Origin: CAJQLB01 sp041392065
GTDB taxonomy: Bacteria; Bacteroidota; Bacteroidia; Flavobacteriales; Flavobacteriaceae
Assembly (NCBI GenBank): GCA_041392065.1
Contig: JAWKMU010000002.1
Location: 620,001 to 684,000, forward strand
DNA length: 64,000 bases
Direction of reading: 5' to 3'
In this document: one piece after another, positions 35,926 to 44,993 of the stretch
Layout of the letters: the number at the start of each line of letters is the position of its first letter
Position numbering within the stretch: the first letter of the stretch is position 1
Position numbers and translations under genes: made by a program
Notes under the pieces: model-generated
What the model saw: the letters and a program-made list of their open reading frames with translations, nothing else
Told to the model about the DNA's origin: nothing
Databases searched by the model: none

Positions 35926-36945
35926 ATGCAAAGTACACGAACATTTTCAGATAAATTATTCCTTGTTATTAAAGGTCTTGGAATGGGAGCAGCCAACAAA
36001 GTTCCTGGTGTTTCTGGAGGTGTTGTTGCATTTGTAGCTGGTTTTTATGAAGAGTTTATTTATTCTCTGCAAAAGGTAAACGGAAAAGCTTTTAAGCTAC
36101 TAATCAATGGTCGTTTCAAAAGTTTTTTTCGTTACATAAATGGTCGTTTTTTGAGCCTTTTATTTCTTGGTATGGTTGTGAGTTATTTCAGTGTCTCTAA
36201 ACTACTGGATTATCTCATTGTACATTATGAACTCTTTGTTTGGAGCGTGTTTTTTGGGATGATTATAGGTTCTATTTACTACATCAATAAAGATTTTAAA
36301 GACTGGAACAATAAAACCATCATCGCATTAATTATAGGAATTAGTATTGGTATTGGTATTAGCTTTCTTGATCCAGCAAAGCAAAACGACAATCTTTGGT
36401 TTGTTTTTTTCTGCGGAATTATTAGCGTTTCTGGAATGACACTTCCTGGTTTTTCTGGTTCATTCATATTGATTTTATTGGGAAACTATGTGTTGCTTCT
36501 TGTAGATTCTGTAAATGCTCTGTATGATACTATTGCAGATATATTTAAAGGAGATTTTGATTTTATCTCTAACCAAGAACGTATTAGAATGCTTAAAGTA
36601 TTGGCTGTTTTTACACTTGGCTCTATCACAGGTTTGGTTACTTTTTCGCATATTTTAAATTATGTGCTAAAGCATTACAAAAACATTACGCTATCTGTAT
36701 TAATGGGTTTTATAATTGGTTCTCTTGGCGTAGTTTGGCCTTGGAAAAAAACTATATACAAACTATCTGAAAGTGGCGAAATATTAAGAGACAGAACTGG
36801 CGAAAAAATAATTGAAAACTACCAACGTTTTTTACCACAACTCAACTCAGAAACATTTACAGCAATCGCCTTTGTGCTATTAGGCGTTTTTATAGTTTTA
36901 GCCTTAGAATGGTATGGACAAAAAACAAGAAAAGCTCGTGTATAA
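35926..36945 (+). CDS. DUF368 family polyprenyl-phosphate transporter (second copy)
   Basis: A 339-residue paralogue of the preceding gene, starting on the base after its stop codon. Signatures are GAANKVPGVSGGVVAFVAGF and TLPGFSGSFILILLGNYV. It has a longer loop after the second signature (DTIADIFKGDFDFISNQERI) and a longer C-terminal part, which suggests that the copies have diverged or form a heteromer (inference). It overlaps aroE by 32 bases. Confidence 0.9.
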   Translation: MQSTRTFSDKLFLVIKGLGMGAANKVPGVSGGVVAFVAGFYEEFIYSLQKVNGKAFKLLINGRFKSFFRYINGRFLSLLFLGMVVSYFSVSKLLDYLIVHYELFVWSVFFGMIIGSIYYINKDFKDWNNKTIIALIIGISIGIGISFLDPAKQNDNLWFVFFCGIISVSGMTLPGFSGSFILILLGNYVLLLVDSVNALYDTIADIFKGDFDFISNQERIRMLKVLAVFTLGSITGLVTFSHILNYVLKHYKNITLSVLMGFIIGSLGVVWPWKKTIYKLSESGEILRDRTGEKIIENYQRFLPQLNSETFTAIAFVLLGVFIVLALEWYGQKTRKARV

Positions 36946-37669
36946 ATTTGGTTTAATAGGAAAAAATATTGATTATTCTTTTTCTCGTTCTTATTTCAAC
37001 AAAAAGTTTAAGTCTGAAGGATTGCCACACACTTATGAGAATTTTGACCTCAAAACAATAGTCGAGTTTCCTCAAATAATCAAAAACACTAAGCACCTTA
37101 AAGGTCTCAATGTAACAATTCCATATAAAGAAACTGTTATTCCTTTTCTTGATAAATTAAATAGAAAAGCAAAAAAAATTGGTGCTATTAATACCATCAA
37201 AATTTCAAAGAAAGGAAGATTAATAGGTTATAATACAGATTATTATGGTTTTAATAAATCCATAAAACCATTCTTAAAAAAACATCATAAAAAAGCACTT
37301 ATACTTGGTACTGGAGGCGCTTCAAAAGCAATAGTATTTACTTTAAAAAAATTGAATATCGATTTTAGTTATGTATCCAGACAAAAATCAAAAAAAGTAG
37401 ATTTTACTTATGACGAGTTAGATGAAAACATCATTGCAAACCATCAAATTATCATTAATTGCACACCTTTAGGAACACTTCCAAACATTAACGAATGTCC
37501 AGACATACCATATGATGGCATTACTGACCAACACTTGCTTTTTGATCTCATATACAATCCTGAGGAAACCAAATTTTTAGCATTAGGAAAACTAAAAGGA
37601 GCCACCATTTGCAATGGTTACAATATGTTGGTTTTTCAGGCTGAGAAAGCATGGGAAATTTGGAATTAA
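36914..37669 (+). CDS. aroE: Shikimate dehydrogenase
   Basis: A 251-residue NADPH-dependent enzyme of the shikimate pathway (3-dehydroshikimate to shikimate). The substrate-binding region shows GKNIDYSFSRSYFNKKF and NVTIPYKETVIPFLD, with NTDYYGF; the cofactor loop is GTGGASKAIV. The C-terminus ends with YNMLVFQAEKAWEIW. The start at 36914 lies inside the second DUF368 gene; a later start would cut into the first strand (YKFGLIGKN), so the overlap is likely real. Confidence 0.93.
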   Translation: MDKKQEKLVYKFGLIGKNIDYSFSRSYFNKKFKSEGLPHTYENFDLKTIVEFPQIIKNTKHLKGLNVTIPYKETVIPFLDKLNRKAKKIGAINTIKISKKGRLIGYNTDYYGFNKSIKPFLKKHHKKALILGTGGASKAIVFTLKKLNIDFSYVSRQKSKKVDFTYDELDENIIANHQIIINCTPLGTLPNINECPDIPYDGITDQHLLFDLIYNPEETKFLALGKLKGATICNGYNMLVFQAEKAWEIWN

Positions 37670-37771
37670 CTTACTTTTAGTAGTAAAAAGCACGATTATT
37701 TTTGAATTGAATACGCTTAGTGTTATATTTAAAACTTGAAATTATTTAATTGAACCTAAACATTGAAACAA

Positions 37772-39745
37772 ATGTCTGAGAAAGATAACCTGCAAGAAGC
37801 AGATGGAAAACAAGAAGAAATAAAAGCGAACGTAGAAGAAACTCCTACAAGTGAAGCAGTAAATGAACCTACTGTAGAAGAAGCAAAAACCGAAACCGAA
37901 GCTTTAAATGAACCAGAAGTAGATGCTGAAGAAAAAGTTGAGGCTACCAAAGTGTCTGATGAAGCACAAGACGAAATAGATGCTTCTAATGCCGAAGATG
38001 CTGAAGATGCAGATAATTCTGAACGACACGATTTAGACGATAAAGATTACCAAGCCATGTCTATGGAAGATTTGGTTAATGAATTTGAATCCTTGGTAAA
38101 CAATAGAAAAATTCAAGTCATTAGAAGTCATGTAGACACTATTCGTTCAGAGTTTAATGCCAAATTCAGTGAACTTTTAGAAGAAAAGAAAGAAGAATTT
38201 TTAGCTGATGGTGGCAATAGCATTGATTTTAAATTCAGTAATCCGTTAAAATCTCGTTTTAACGAAGTATATAAAACCTATCGAAACAAACAAAAAGCTT
38301 ACTATAAGAACTTAGAATCATCCTTACAAGCCAACCTTTCTAAACGATTAGAAATCATTGAAGAAATTAAAGGGTTAATCAATGTTGAAGAAAACATCAA
38401 TACAACCTACAAGCACTTTAAAGAACTTCAGGAAAGTTGGCGTAATGCTGGTCCAATTCCAAGAGATAAATACAACAATGTTTGGAACAACTATCACCAC
38501 CATGTAGAGATTTTTTACGATTTCCTTCACCTAAACCGCGATTTACGTGATCTTGATTTTAAATATAACCTTGAGCAAAAATTAAAAATAATAGATAGAG
38601 CCGAAGAGCTTGCTAAAGACGACAATAGCAATAGAGCTTTTAGGGAAATTCAAGTATTGCACAAAATTTGGAAAGAAGAACTTGGTCCTGTTGAGCGTGA
38701 AAAGCGCGAAGAAATTTGGGAACGTTTTAGCACTGCAACAAAAGTAATTCACGAAAAACGTCAAGAATACTTTAAAGAATTGGATAAAGCATATGAGAAA
38801 AACCTTGAAGTGAAGCATCAAATCATTTCCAAGATAGATGAAGTTACCAATGACCAAAACAGTAACCATTCTGCTTGGCAAAAGAAAATACAAATAGTTG
38901 AAGACCTTAGAGCCCAATTTTTTAACGTTGGAAAAGTACCTATTAAAGTTAATGAAGAAACTTGGGCAAAATTTAAAGAATCCGTTCGAACTTTTAACAG
39001 AAAGAAAAACGCATTTTACAAAGGTTTAAAGAAAGACCAATATAAAAATCTTCAGAAAAAATTAGAACTTATTAAAATTGCTGAAGCTAATAAAGACAGT
39101 ACTGAATTTGCGGTGACCACTCCTTTAATGAAAAAAATACAAAACGATTGGAAACAGATTGGTCATGTGCCAAGACGTGAAAGTGACAAGATATGGAAAC
39201 AGTTTAAATCTGCTTGTAATGCATATTTTGATAAAATGTATGAGTCAAAAAATGCAGTAAGCGAAGAGGAGGAAAAAGCTTTTGAAGAAAAAACTACTTT
39301 ACTTGAAAATATCAAACAAATTAAGTTTACAGAAGATAAGAAAAGTAATTTAAAACTTATTAAAGATCAGGTAGAAGTCTGGAAAAACATTGGTCATGTA
39401 CCTTACAATAAGAGAGCAATAAACAAAAAGTTTAATAAAGCCATAGATGGTTTGTACAACCAACTTGATATAAGTAAGAAAGAAACCGAGCTGTTAAAAT
39501 ACAACGGTAAGCTTGCCACACTATCAAACGACCAAAAATCACTTGATAGTGAACACAATTTTATAAAGAAGAAAATTGATGAGTTTAAAGCCGAAATCAA
39601 TCAATTAGAAAACAATTTACAGTTTTTCTCTAATGTTGAAGATGACAATCCTTTGGTAAAAGAAGTACTTAAAAACATCGAACGCCATAAAACCGAACTC
39701 TCTATTTGGGAAGAAAAACTAAAAAAAGTAAAACAATACTTCTAA
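37772..39745 (+). CDS. DUF349 domain-containing protein
   Basis: A 657-residue protein from the ATG at 37772 (an in-frame TTG three codons earlier is less likely). An acidic, Glu-rich low-complexity N-terminus (about 90 residues) is followed by five DUF349 helical repeats of roughly 70 residues, each with a W-(K/R)-x-(A/I)-G-x-(V/I)-P core such as SWRNAGPIPRDKYN and DWKQIGHVPRRES, then a coiled coil. Function is unknown; it is likely cytoplasmic. A strong hairpin lies about 75 bases after the stop codon. Confidence 0.88.
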   Translation: MSEKDNLQEADGKQEEIKANVEETPTSEAVNEPTVEEAKTETEALNEPEVDAEEKVEATKVSDEAQDEIDASNAEDAEDADNSERHDLDDKDYQAMSMEDLVNEFESLVNNRKIQVIRSHVDTIRSEFNAKFSELLEEKKEEFLADGGNSIDFKFSNPLKSRFNEVYKTYRNKQKAYYKNLESSLQANLSKRLEIIEEIKGLINVEENINTTYKHFKELQESWRNAGPIPRDKYNNVWNNYHHHVEIFYDFLHLNRDLRDLDFKYNLEQKLKIIDRAEELAKDDNSNRAFREIQVLHKIWKEELGPVEREKREEIWERFSTATKVIHEKRQEYFKELDKAYEKNLEVKHQIISKIDEVTNDQNSNHSAWQKKIQIVEDLRAQFFNVGKVPIKVNEETWAKFKESVRTFNRKKNAFYKGLKKDQYKNLQKKLELIKIAEANKDSTEFAVTTPLMKKIQNDWKQIGHVPRRESDKIWKQFKSACNAYFDKMYESKNAVSEEEEKAFEEKTTLLENIKQIKFTEDKKSNLKLIKDQVEVWKNIGHVPYNKRAINKKFNKAIDGLYNQLDISKKETELLKYNGKLATLSNDQKSLDSEHNFIKKKIDEFKAEINQLENNLQFFSNVEDDNPLVKEVLKNIERHKTELSIWEEKLKKVKQYF

Positions 39746-39752
39746 AAAAATC

Positions 39753-39783
39753 ACATCCTACCTGTAAAACACAAGTAGGATGT
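39753..39783 (-). terminator. Hairpin, probable terminator for minus-strand transcripts
   Basis: ACATCCTAC (39753-39761) pairs with GTAGGATGT (39775-39783), extended by TGT/ACA after one mismatch. The T run (A run at 39744-39750) lies on the minus-strand side, so it fits termination of transcripts reading leftward from mazG. Confidence 0.55.
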
Positions 39784-39819
39784 TGACTCCTAACTAAACT
39801 AAATAAAACTACTTAAATT

Positions 39820-39858
39820 TATTGGCTTTCTACCGCTTAACGAAAGCCAATAGTTTTA
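39820..39858 (+). terminator. Rho-independent terminator after the DUF349 gene
   Basis: Perfect 11-base stem TATTGGCTTTC (39820-39830) with GAAAGCCAATA (39842-39852) and an 11-base loop, then GTTTTAG. With the neighbouring hairpin it separates the convergent DUF349 and mazG genes. The remaining bases to 39995 show nothing else. Confidence 0.65.
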
Positions 39859-39995
39859 GTCATAAAATTCTATAAACCCCAAATTCATAGATTTTTTTAG
39901 TAGATACAGTATATACGTATGTAAATTTATTTTTGGATTATAAGAACCAAAATTTTAACATTTTTTCGCTTCTTCCCAATTTTTATATTTGAAAA

Positions 39996-40793
39996 TCAAA
40001 GATTTTCCAATTCGTTCTTTGGTAATCGCTTTGCTTCTTCCCAAAAAACATCCATTTCACTAAGAGTCATTTCACTTAATGGTTTATTTCTTTCTTTGGC
40101 TTTTTGCTCTAAGTACAGAAATCGTTTTGTAAACTTTTTATTGGTACGCTCTAAAGCATTTTCAGGATTTATCTTTAAAAAACGTGCATAATTAATTAAG
40201 GAAAACAACACATCTCCAAACTCATTTTCAATACGATCTTTATTTCCGTTTTTAACTTCTGTTTTAAATTCGGCAAGTTCTTCCTCTACCTTATCCCAAA
40301 CTTGGTGTGGTGCCTCCCAATCGAACCCAACTCCAGCAACTTTATCTTGTATCCTATTAGCTTTTACTAAAGCTGGTAAACTTTTTGGCACACCTTCCAA
40401 AACACTTTTTTTACCTTCTTTTAGCTTAAGTTTTTCCCAATTTTGTTTAACTTCATCTTCATTAGCTACCTCAACATCACCATAAATGTGAGGATGTCTA
40501 TCTATAAGCTTATCGCAGATAGAATTGGCAACATCTGCAATATCAAAATCATTGGTTTCACTTCCAATTTTAGCATAAAACACAATATGTAAAAGCAAAT
40601 CGCCAAGTTCCTTTTTTATTTCTTGCATATCGTTATCCAAAATAGCATCTCCAAGCTCATAAGTTTCTTCAATGGTTAAATGACGAAGTGTTTGCATGGT
40701 CTGCTTTTTATCCCAAGGGCATTGTGCTCTCAACTCATCCATAATGGTTAAGAGTCTATCAAATGCTTTAAGTTGCTTTTGTCTTTGGTTCAT
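39996..40793 (-). CDS. mazG: Nucleoside triphosphate pyrophosphohydrolase MazG
   Basis: A 265-residue all-alpha NTP pyrophosphohydrolase that hydrolyses (d)NTPs to NMPs and pyrophosphate. Two MazG units are visible; the N-terminal one has CPWDKKQTMQTLRHLTIEET and the metal-binding EETYEL and KKELGDLLLHI; the C-terminal one has KVEEELAEFKTEVKN and ENEFGDVLFSLINYA. Length is normal for E. coli-type MazG. Upstream, 178 bases to the SET gene contain no recognisable feature. Confidence 0.95.
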   Translation of the reverse strand: MNQRQKQLKAFDRLLTIMDELRAQCPWDKKQTMQTLRHLTIEETYELGDAILDNDMQEIKKELGDLLLHIVFYAKIGSETNDFDIADVANSICDKLIDRHPHIYGDVEVANEDEVKQNWEKLKLKEGKKSVLEGVPKSLPALVKANRIQDKVAGVGFDWEAPHQVWDKVEEELAEFKTEVKNGNKDRIENEFGDVLFSLINYARFLKINPENALERTNKKFTKRFLYLEQKAKERNKPLSEMTLSEMDVFWEEAKRLPKNELENL

Positions 40794-40971
40794 ATTCTAA
40801 GTTTAGGTAAAATGGCTAAAATAAAAGTTTTGTTTGAGGTTCTGTGGAATTGTTATCAACAAGGTAGCCATAATAACTAATATAACACTTATCCAATGGT
40901 AGATAAATACACATTAAATAAATGACAAAATTAATGCACCAAAATAAAAAACATACTATCAAACTATATTC

Positions 40972-41556
40972 TTAACCAGAATAATGATTTTTTAAGATAG
41001 AATCTAGAGGTTCTTTGCCTTTAATAATGTTTTCAATTTTAAGCCAAAGTTTTGGGTTAATGAGTTCTTTTAAGGGTTGTTCGTGTTTGGTTATTTTACT
41101 AAACACCTTCTCAATTTTTTTATCCCAAACCTTGTAGTATTTTACTAAATCGTCTGGATAAACCGTTTTTCGTTTGGTGCCTTCGTCTATGCCTTTAAAA
41201 GGTTCAGTAATATTAAGGTAGCCATAATCGTCTGTGAGTTGTTCACCAGGATGAATGTCTCTAATGGCAATTTCAAAATCATAAGCTGTTGTAAGGCAAT
41301 TTGAGTTAAAACTGTGGTTTACAAAACGACCAATATCCCAACATAATACAAAATTACCTTTATTGTTTCGGTAAGTGTAAGTGTCAAGAATGTTTTGGTA
41401 TATTGGTTCTAACTTTTGTACATCTTTTGGAGTAAACTCTCTATCAAATTTATCCAAAACCCAAGTTATAGTTCCAGCTGGAATAAACTCAGTAGCTACA
41501 ACGCCATAACCTACTTCTTCACTTATAAATTTTAATTCTGTTTTTGGATGTATCAT
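40972..41556 (-). CDS. SET domain-containing protein (putative methyltransferase)
   Basis: A 194-residue protein with a compact SET domain in residues 1-125: GYGVVATEFIPAGTITWVLD, the AdoMet and lysine-channel motif NHSFNSNC (80-87), and GEQLTDDYGY (104-113). SET enzymes methylate protein lysines with S-adenosylmethionine; the bacterial substrate here is unknown. The C-terminal 70 residues are charged and helical. It is the last gene of a four-gene operon with an ATP-grasp ligase, a GCS2-like ligase and an N-formylglutamate amidohydrolase, starting five bases after the amidohydrolase stop. Confidence 0.88.
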   Translation of the reverse strand: MIHPKTELKFISEEVGYGVVATEFIPAGTITWVLDKFDREFTPKDVQKLEPIYQNILDTYTYRNNKGNFVLCWDIGRFVNHSFNSNCLTTAYDFEIAIRDIHPGEQLTDDYGYLNITEPFKGIDEGTKRKTVYPDDLVKYYKVWDKKIEKVFSKITKHEQPLKELINPKLWLKIENIIKGKEPLDSILKNHYSG

Positions 41557-41560
41557 TGTA

Positions 41561-42241
41561 TTATTTAATTAAGTGTTGTAGTGCTAATAACAAATCGGTT
41601 TTAAGCTTTGAATTCATCACATTGTCTTTTGAGTGCTTTTGATTAATCTCTAGTTCAATCCCTAAATAATTGTTTGGAAATTGTTTACGTAAATAAGTGG
41701 TAAAACCATCTGCTTTACCCAGATATGGATAATTATAACGAACATTTAAAGTGTTATCTAATTTTGATAGTTTATCCTTAAAGAGTTTGCAAAACTCTTT
41801 TTCATTTGGCTTTCTGGAGTCGTATAATAACCCAATATCACAATGTCTTTCATTGCCATTCAGATTTGGAGTGAAAGAATGAACAGAGATATGTAAAACT
41901 GTTTGTTTTTCTTTAATGTACTTTTTTATAGTTGACTCTACTTCATTTCTATACAGCAAATAATAGTCTGAAATTAAAAGCTTCATTTCCTTTTTAGAAA
42001 GTGTTTTGGTGTATTCTGAAAATAAATTCTTGTGATGTAAAGACCTGTTTAATTCAATAAGTAATCTAGTCGTTTCACTAAATTTTGAAGCTTCAGATAA
42101 AGGTTTTAAATGATTAAAAACATCTAATGACCCTAAGTCGTAACCTCTGTGAGATTGTAAAACAGATTGATTATGAAACAAATGTTTGTGTTCTTGAGGA
42201 ATTTTATTTCCTCCATGCTCACAAGTTAACATAAGTTTCAC
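41561..42241 (-). CDS. N-formylglutamate amidohydrolase family protein
   Basis: A 226-residue metal-dependent amide hydrolase. Motifs are LTCEHGGNKIP (residues 5-15), SHRGYDLGSLDVF and the VLHISVHSFTPNLNG segment, which carry zinc-binding and catalytic residues of the FGase family. The start is GTG at 42241, giving a GTGA overlap with the upstream stop; an ATG three codons later is also possible. In histidine degradation this family cleaves formylglutamate, but no hut genes are nearby, so here it more likely acts on a product of the two adjacent ligases (inference). Confidence 0.88.
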   Translation of the reverse strand: MKLMLTCEHGGNKIPQEHKHLFHNQSVLQSHRGYDLGSLDVFNHLKPLSEASKFSETTRLLIELNRSLHHKNLFSEYTKTLSKKEMKLLISDYYLLYRNEVESTIKKYIKEKQTVLHISVHSFTPNLNGNERHCDIGLLYDSRKPNEKEFCKLFKDKLSKLDNTLNVRYNYPYLGKADGFTTYLRKQFPNNYLGIELEINQKHSKDNVMNSKLKTDLLLALQHLIK

Positions 42242-43464
42242 GATTCAAACATGGTATTATCTTGCAAGCATTGTGCAAGTTGAGTGTACACTTTGGTAAT
42301 GTTCTTTTCAGAAAAATCATTATCAACAGCTTTTAATATTCTGGTTGCCAAAGTGCCTTGATTTAAAATAACGTCTAACGCCTCATAATGTGATTCGTTT
42401 ATATGTGGTTTTACCAATTCGTATAAGTGTTTCCAAATATTTTGCACTGTTGAAGTATTATCGATGTTGAATAGTTTCAGGTATTCTAAATTTGAAACTC
42501 TAAATGTTTCAGCATCTTTTATGATTGGGTTTAAAATATCAAAAAGTTCTTGTTTGCACCATTTTTTTTGTTGTTGAATATTACCTAATTTTTTATTGAC
42601 CAAAAGCTTTAAAACCTCAATTATCAACACACAAATTGCTAAATCTACCTTTGGACTTTCCTGAATGTCAACCAATCTAATTTCAATGGCATTTCTATCA
42701 AAACGAGCTATAGCTCCACGAGAATTTAAAAAGTGGTGATCAAGAATCTTTTTAGTGTCAAAAGGTTTTATCGCTTTCTTTATTGGTTCAAAAATCGTTG
42801 CATAATAATCAACTTTTGTAAAAACACGCTCTGGAATGATCAAACCTGTCATTTCTGGTATTTCTTTTTGGTTGGTTTTATAATATTCCAAACGAGTATC
42901 TTTAAAGCCAGTACTTGTTCCTTCTAAAATTGGAGAACTTGCACATAATCCAGGGATTAAAGGTAGAATAACTCTAATAGCTGCATGTAATTTTTCAAAC
43001 TCTTTATCATCATAAAAAGGTAAATTAATATGTGTGCTTTGCACATTGCTCCAACCATGACCATTACAATTAAAAATTCTGTTGTAAAGTTCGTACACCT
43101 CGCTATAACTATGTTTCCAAAGTTCTGTATCCTTTAATGGATTCATTAAAGGATGGCTTGCAGTTGGTAACAATTTGGTATCAAAATGTTTTAAAAGTGA
43201 ATTAACCTCAACCACATTATCATGAAATTGTATAGACAAATTGTTAAGGTCTGCGGTTGGACCATTGGTTTTTAATTCTACTACATGAGCCACAAGTTCA
43301 TTGCTCCAAGCAATAACACCATTATCAACATCAGAAGTGAGTTTACCTTCTTTTTTAGTGAGAAGTTGGTCAACTATTGGAGCGACCTTAAAATTGGAAT
43401 TGTGTATTAGCATGTATTCGAGTTCAATTCCAAAAACTTCAAATAAATGATATTTTTTAGCCAT
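42238..43464 (-). CDS. GCS2-like carboxylate-amine ligase
   Basis: A 408-residue enzyme of the glutamate-cysteine ligase type 2 superfamily, which joins a carboxylate and an amine with ATP. The metal-binding start GIELEYMLI (residues 12-20), the STHINLPFY strand and the RNAIEIRL motif (257-264) are visible. It is not close to classical GshA, and no glutathione synthetase is next to it. Its stop overlaps the amidohydrolase start, and it begins two bases after the RimK-like gene, so the three are tightly coupled. Confidence 0.88.
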   Translation of the reverse strand: MAKKYHLFEVFGIELEYMLIHNSNFKVAPIVDQLLTKKEGKLTSDVDNGVIAWSNELVAHVVELKTNGPTADLNNLSIQFHDNVVEVNSLLKHFDTKLLPTASHPLMNPLKDTELWKHSYSEVYELYNRIFNCNGHGWSNVQSTHINLPFYDDKEFEKLHAAIRVILPLIPGLCASSPILEGTSTGFKDTRLEYYKTNQKEIPEMTGLIIPERVFTKVDYYATIFEPIKKAIKPFDTKKILDHHFLNSRGAIARFDRNAIEIRLVDIQESPKVDLAICVLIIEVLKLLVNKKLGNIQQQKKWCKQELFDILNPIIKDAETFRVSNLEYLKLFNIDNTSTVQNIWKHLYELVKPHINESHYEALDVILNQGTLATRILKAVDNDFSEKNITKVYTQLAQCLQDNTMFES

Positions 43465-43466
43465 GT

Positions 43467-44912
43467 TTAGTCTAATCTGTTTTTTAGAGCTGTTAAGATT
43501 TTCGTGTATATCAAATCACCATAATACCTGTCTTCTACACCAAAATCAATATTTGGGTTATCATTAATTTCAATAACCATAGGTTTTTTGTTCACCACTT
43601 TTATATCGATGCCATATAGACCTTTTCCCATAAGTTTTGCCGACTTTATTGCCATGTCCAAAACTTTTTTTGGTACATCTTCTATTGGCAAACAATCTGC
43701 ATTACCATCTTGGTCGTCTTTTTTCTTGGCATTCCAGTTATAAATTTGCCAATGTCCTTTTGCCATATAATATTTACAAGCATAAAAAGGTTCATCATCG
43801 ATAATTCCAATTCGCCAATCGTAATCTGAAGGGCAAAATTCCTGTGCAATAATCAAATCAGATTCTTTAAGCATATCTGTAACCAAACCGTTGTATTCTT
43901 CTTCAGTTTTTGCTTTTTTAACACCAAATGAAAAAGTAGAGTCAGGCGCTTTTAATACGCAAGGCAATCCAACTTTATTAATAACATCATTTTTGTTGTC
44001 TTTATGAACAATAACAGTTTTTGGTGTGTCAATATTGGCATTATCTAAAGCTTCAGCCATATACACTTTGTTGCAACATTTTAAAATGGCATCAGGATAG
44101 TCTACAATGGCAATGCCATCTTGCTGTGCTTTTCTTGCAAAAGCATAAGCTTCGTTGTTTACTTCTGTACTTTGGCGAATAAATAAAGCATCAAAAGACG
44201 ATAATCGAGATAAATCTTTTGGCTCGATAATTTCGGCATAGACATTCATTTTCTCGGCAAGGTCAATAAATTTTTTTAATGCTTTTGGATTGCTTGGTGG
44301 AGCTGGATCGTTTGGATTTACCAAAATGGCCAAATCAAAATCTGAAGTGGTTAGTTTAGGTGTGTCGTAACGTTTTTTAGAAAAATATTGATTGGCAAAA
44401 ATGTGTACACTATCAAGATGTTCTTCAGGGATTTCTGATTCTGAAATAGCCTTAATGCTTTGTATGTTCCACTTGGTGTTATAACTAAACTTAACACGTA
44501 AAAAAGGAACTTGAAAATGTTTGTAAAACAGACTGCTTAATTCTTTGTACTTCTGTGCTACATTTTGACCAAAGTAAATACTTAAGGTAAATTCTCTGGA
44601 CTTGATGTTTTTTAAGCTTTTCTGAATCTCGTCTTCAAATTCTTCTGACACAATACGCACCAATTTTAAAGCACGTAAGTCAACAATATTTTTTACTGTT
44701 GGAACAGCCAAATGCCCTCTGGCTTCAGCTAATAATGATACGTAATACCCTTTGGATTGGTATGAATAATCCTTACAAAGGTTAAATATTCGAGCATTTT
44801 TTAAAAGTGAAAATTTTGGGTTGGTAAGGTATTCTTGTGAGGAAATTACCAAAATATTCTCAATCGAAAAATTCCATTTTTCTGGTTGATTGACAACAAT
44901 GTATTTATTCAT
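43467..44912 (-). CDS. RimK-like ATP-grasp ligase with N-terminal RLAN domain
   Basis: A 481-residue protein. Residues 1 to about 180 match the RimK-like-ATP-grasp N-terminal (RLAN) domain, with ISSQEYLTNP and the SYQSKGYYVSLLAEARGHLA motif. Residues about 200-480 are the ATP-grasp ligase: the pre-grasp segment FIRQSTEVNNEA, the ATP lysine in LPCVLKAPDSTFSFGV, the IAQEFCPSDYDWRIG segment, and the metal-binding EINDNPN (448-454). Family members add amino acids to carboxyl groups of proteins or metabolites. It leads the operon and has a good promoter. Confidence 0.92.
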   Translation of the reverse strand: MNKYIVVNQPEKWNFSIENILVISSQEYLTNPKFSLLKNARIFNLCKDYSYQSKGYYVSLLAEARGHLAVPTVKNIVDLRALKLVRIVSEEFEDEIQKSLKNIKSREFTLSIYFGQNVAQKYKELSSLFYKHFQVPFLRVKFSYNTKWNIQSIKAISESEIPEEHLDSVHIFANQYFSKKRYDTPKLTTSDFDLAILVNPNDPAPPSNPKALKKFIDLAEKMNVYAEIIEPKDLSRLSSFDALFIRQSTEVNNEAYAFARKAQQDGIAIVDYPDAILKCCNKVYMAEALDNANIDTPKTVIVHKDNKNDVINKVGLPCVLKAPDSTFSFGVKKAKTEEEYNGLVTDMLKESDLIIAQEFCPSDYDWRIGIIDDEPFYACKYYMAKGHWQIYNWNAKKKDDQDGNADCLPIEDVPKKVLDMAIKSAKLMGKGLYGIDIKVVNKKPMVIEINDNPNIDFGVEDRYYGDLIYTKILTALKNRLD

Positions 44913-44943
44913 TCAAAGCGAAAATCGCAATAAAAATTATAAG

Positions 44944-44976
44944 CAAAATTATATTAAATTTTGATAGCTTTTACAA
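44944..44976 (-). promoter_or_regulatory. Flavobacterial-type promoter of the RimK/GCS2/FGase/SET operon
   Basis: On the minus strand, TTG (44974-44976) and TAATTTTG (44944-44951) are separated by 22 bases, inside the 17-23 range. The -7 box lies 31 bases ahead of the ligase start codon and just after the stop of the DMT gene, so the operon can be expressed independently of the genes upstream. Confidence 0.55.
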
Positions 44977-44993
44977 AAGGATAAAAATTATTA

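Noticed and set aside
41561..42241. FGase as part of histidine degradation (hutG-like)
   Set aside because: No hutH, hutU or hutI genes occur in the neighbourhood and the gene is embedded in the ligase operon.
42238..44912. RimK-like and GCS2-like genes as a glutathione or ribosomal-S6 modification system
   Set aside because: The RLAN domain and the FGase and SET partners differ from GshA/GshB and from the usual RimK context; the classical assignment does not explain the operon.
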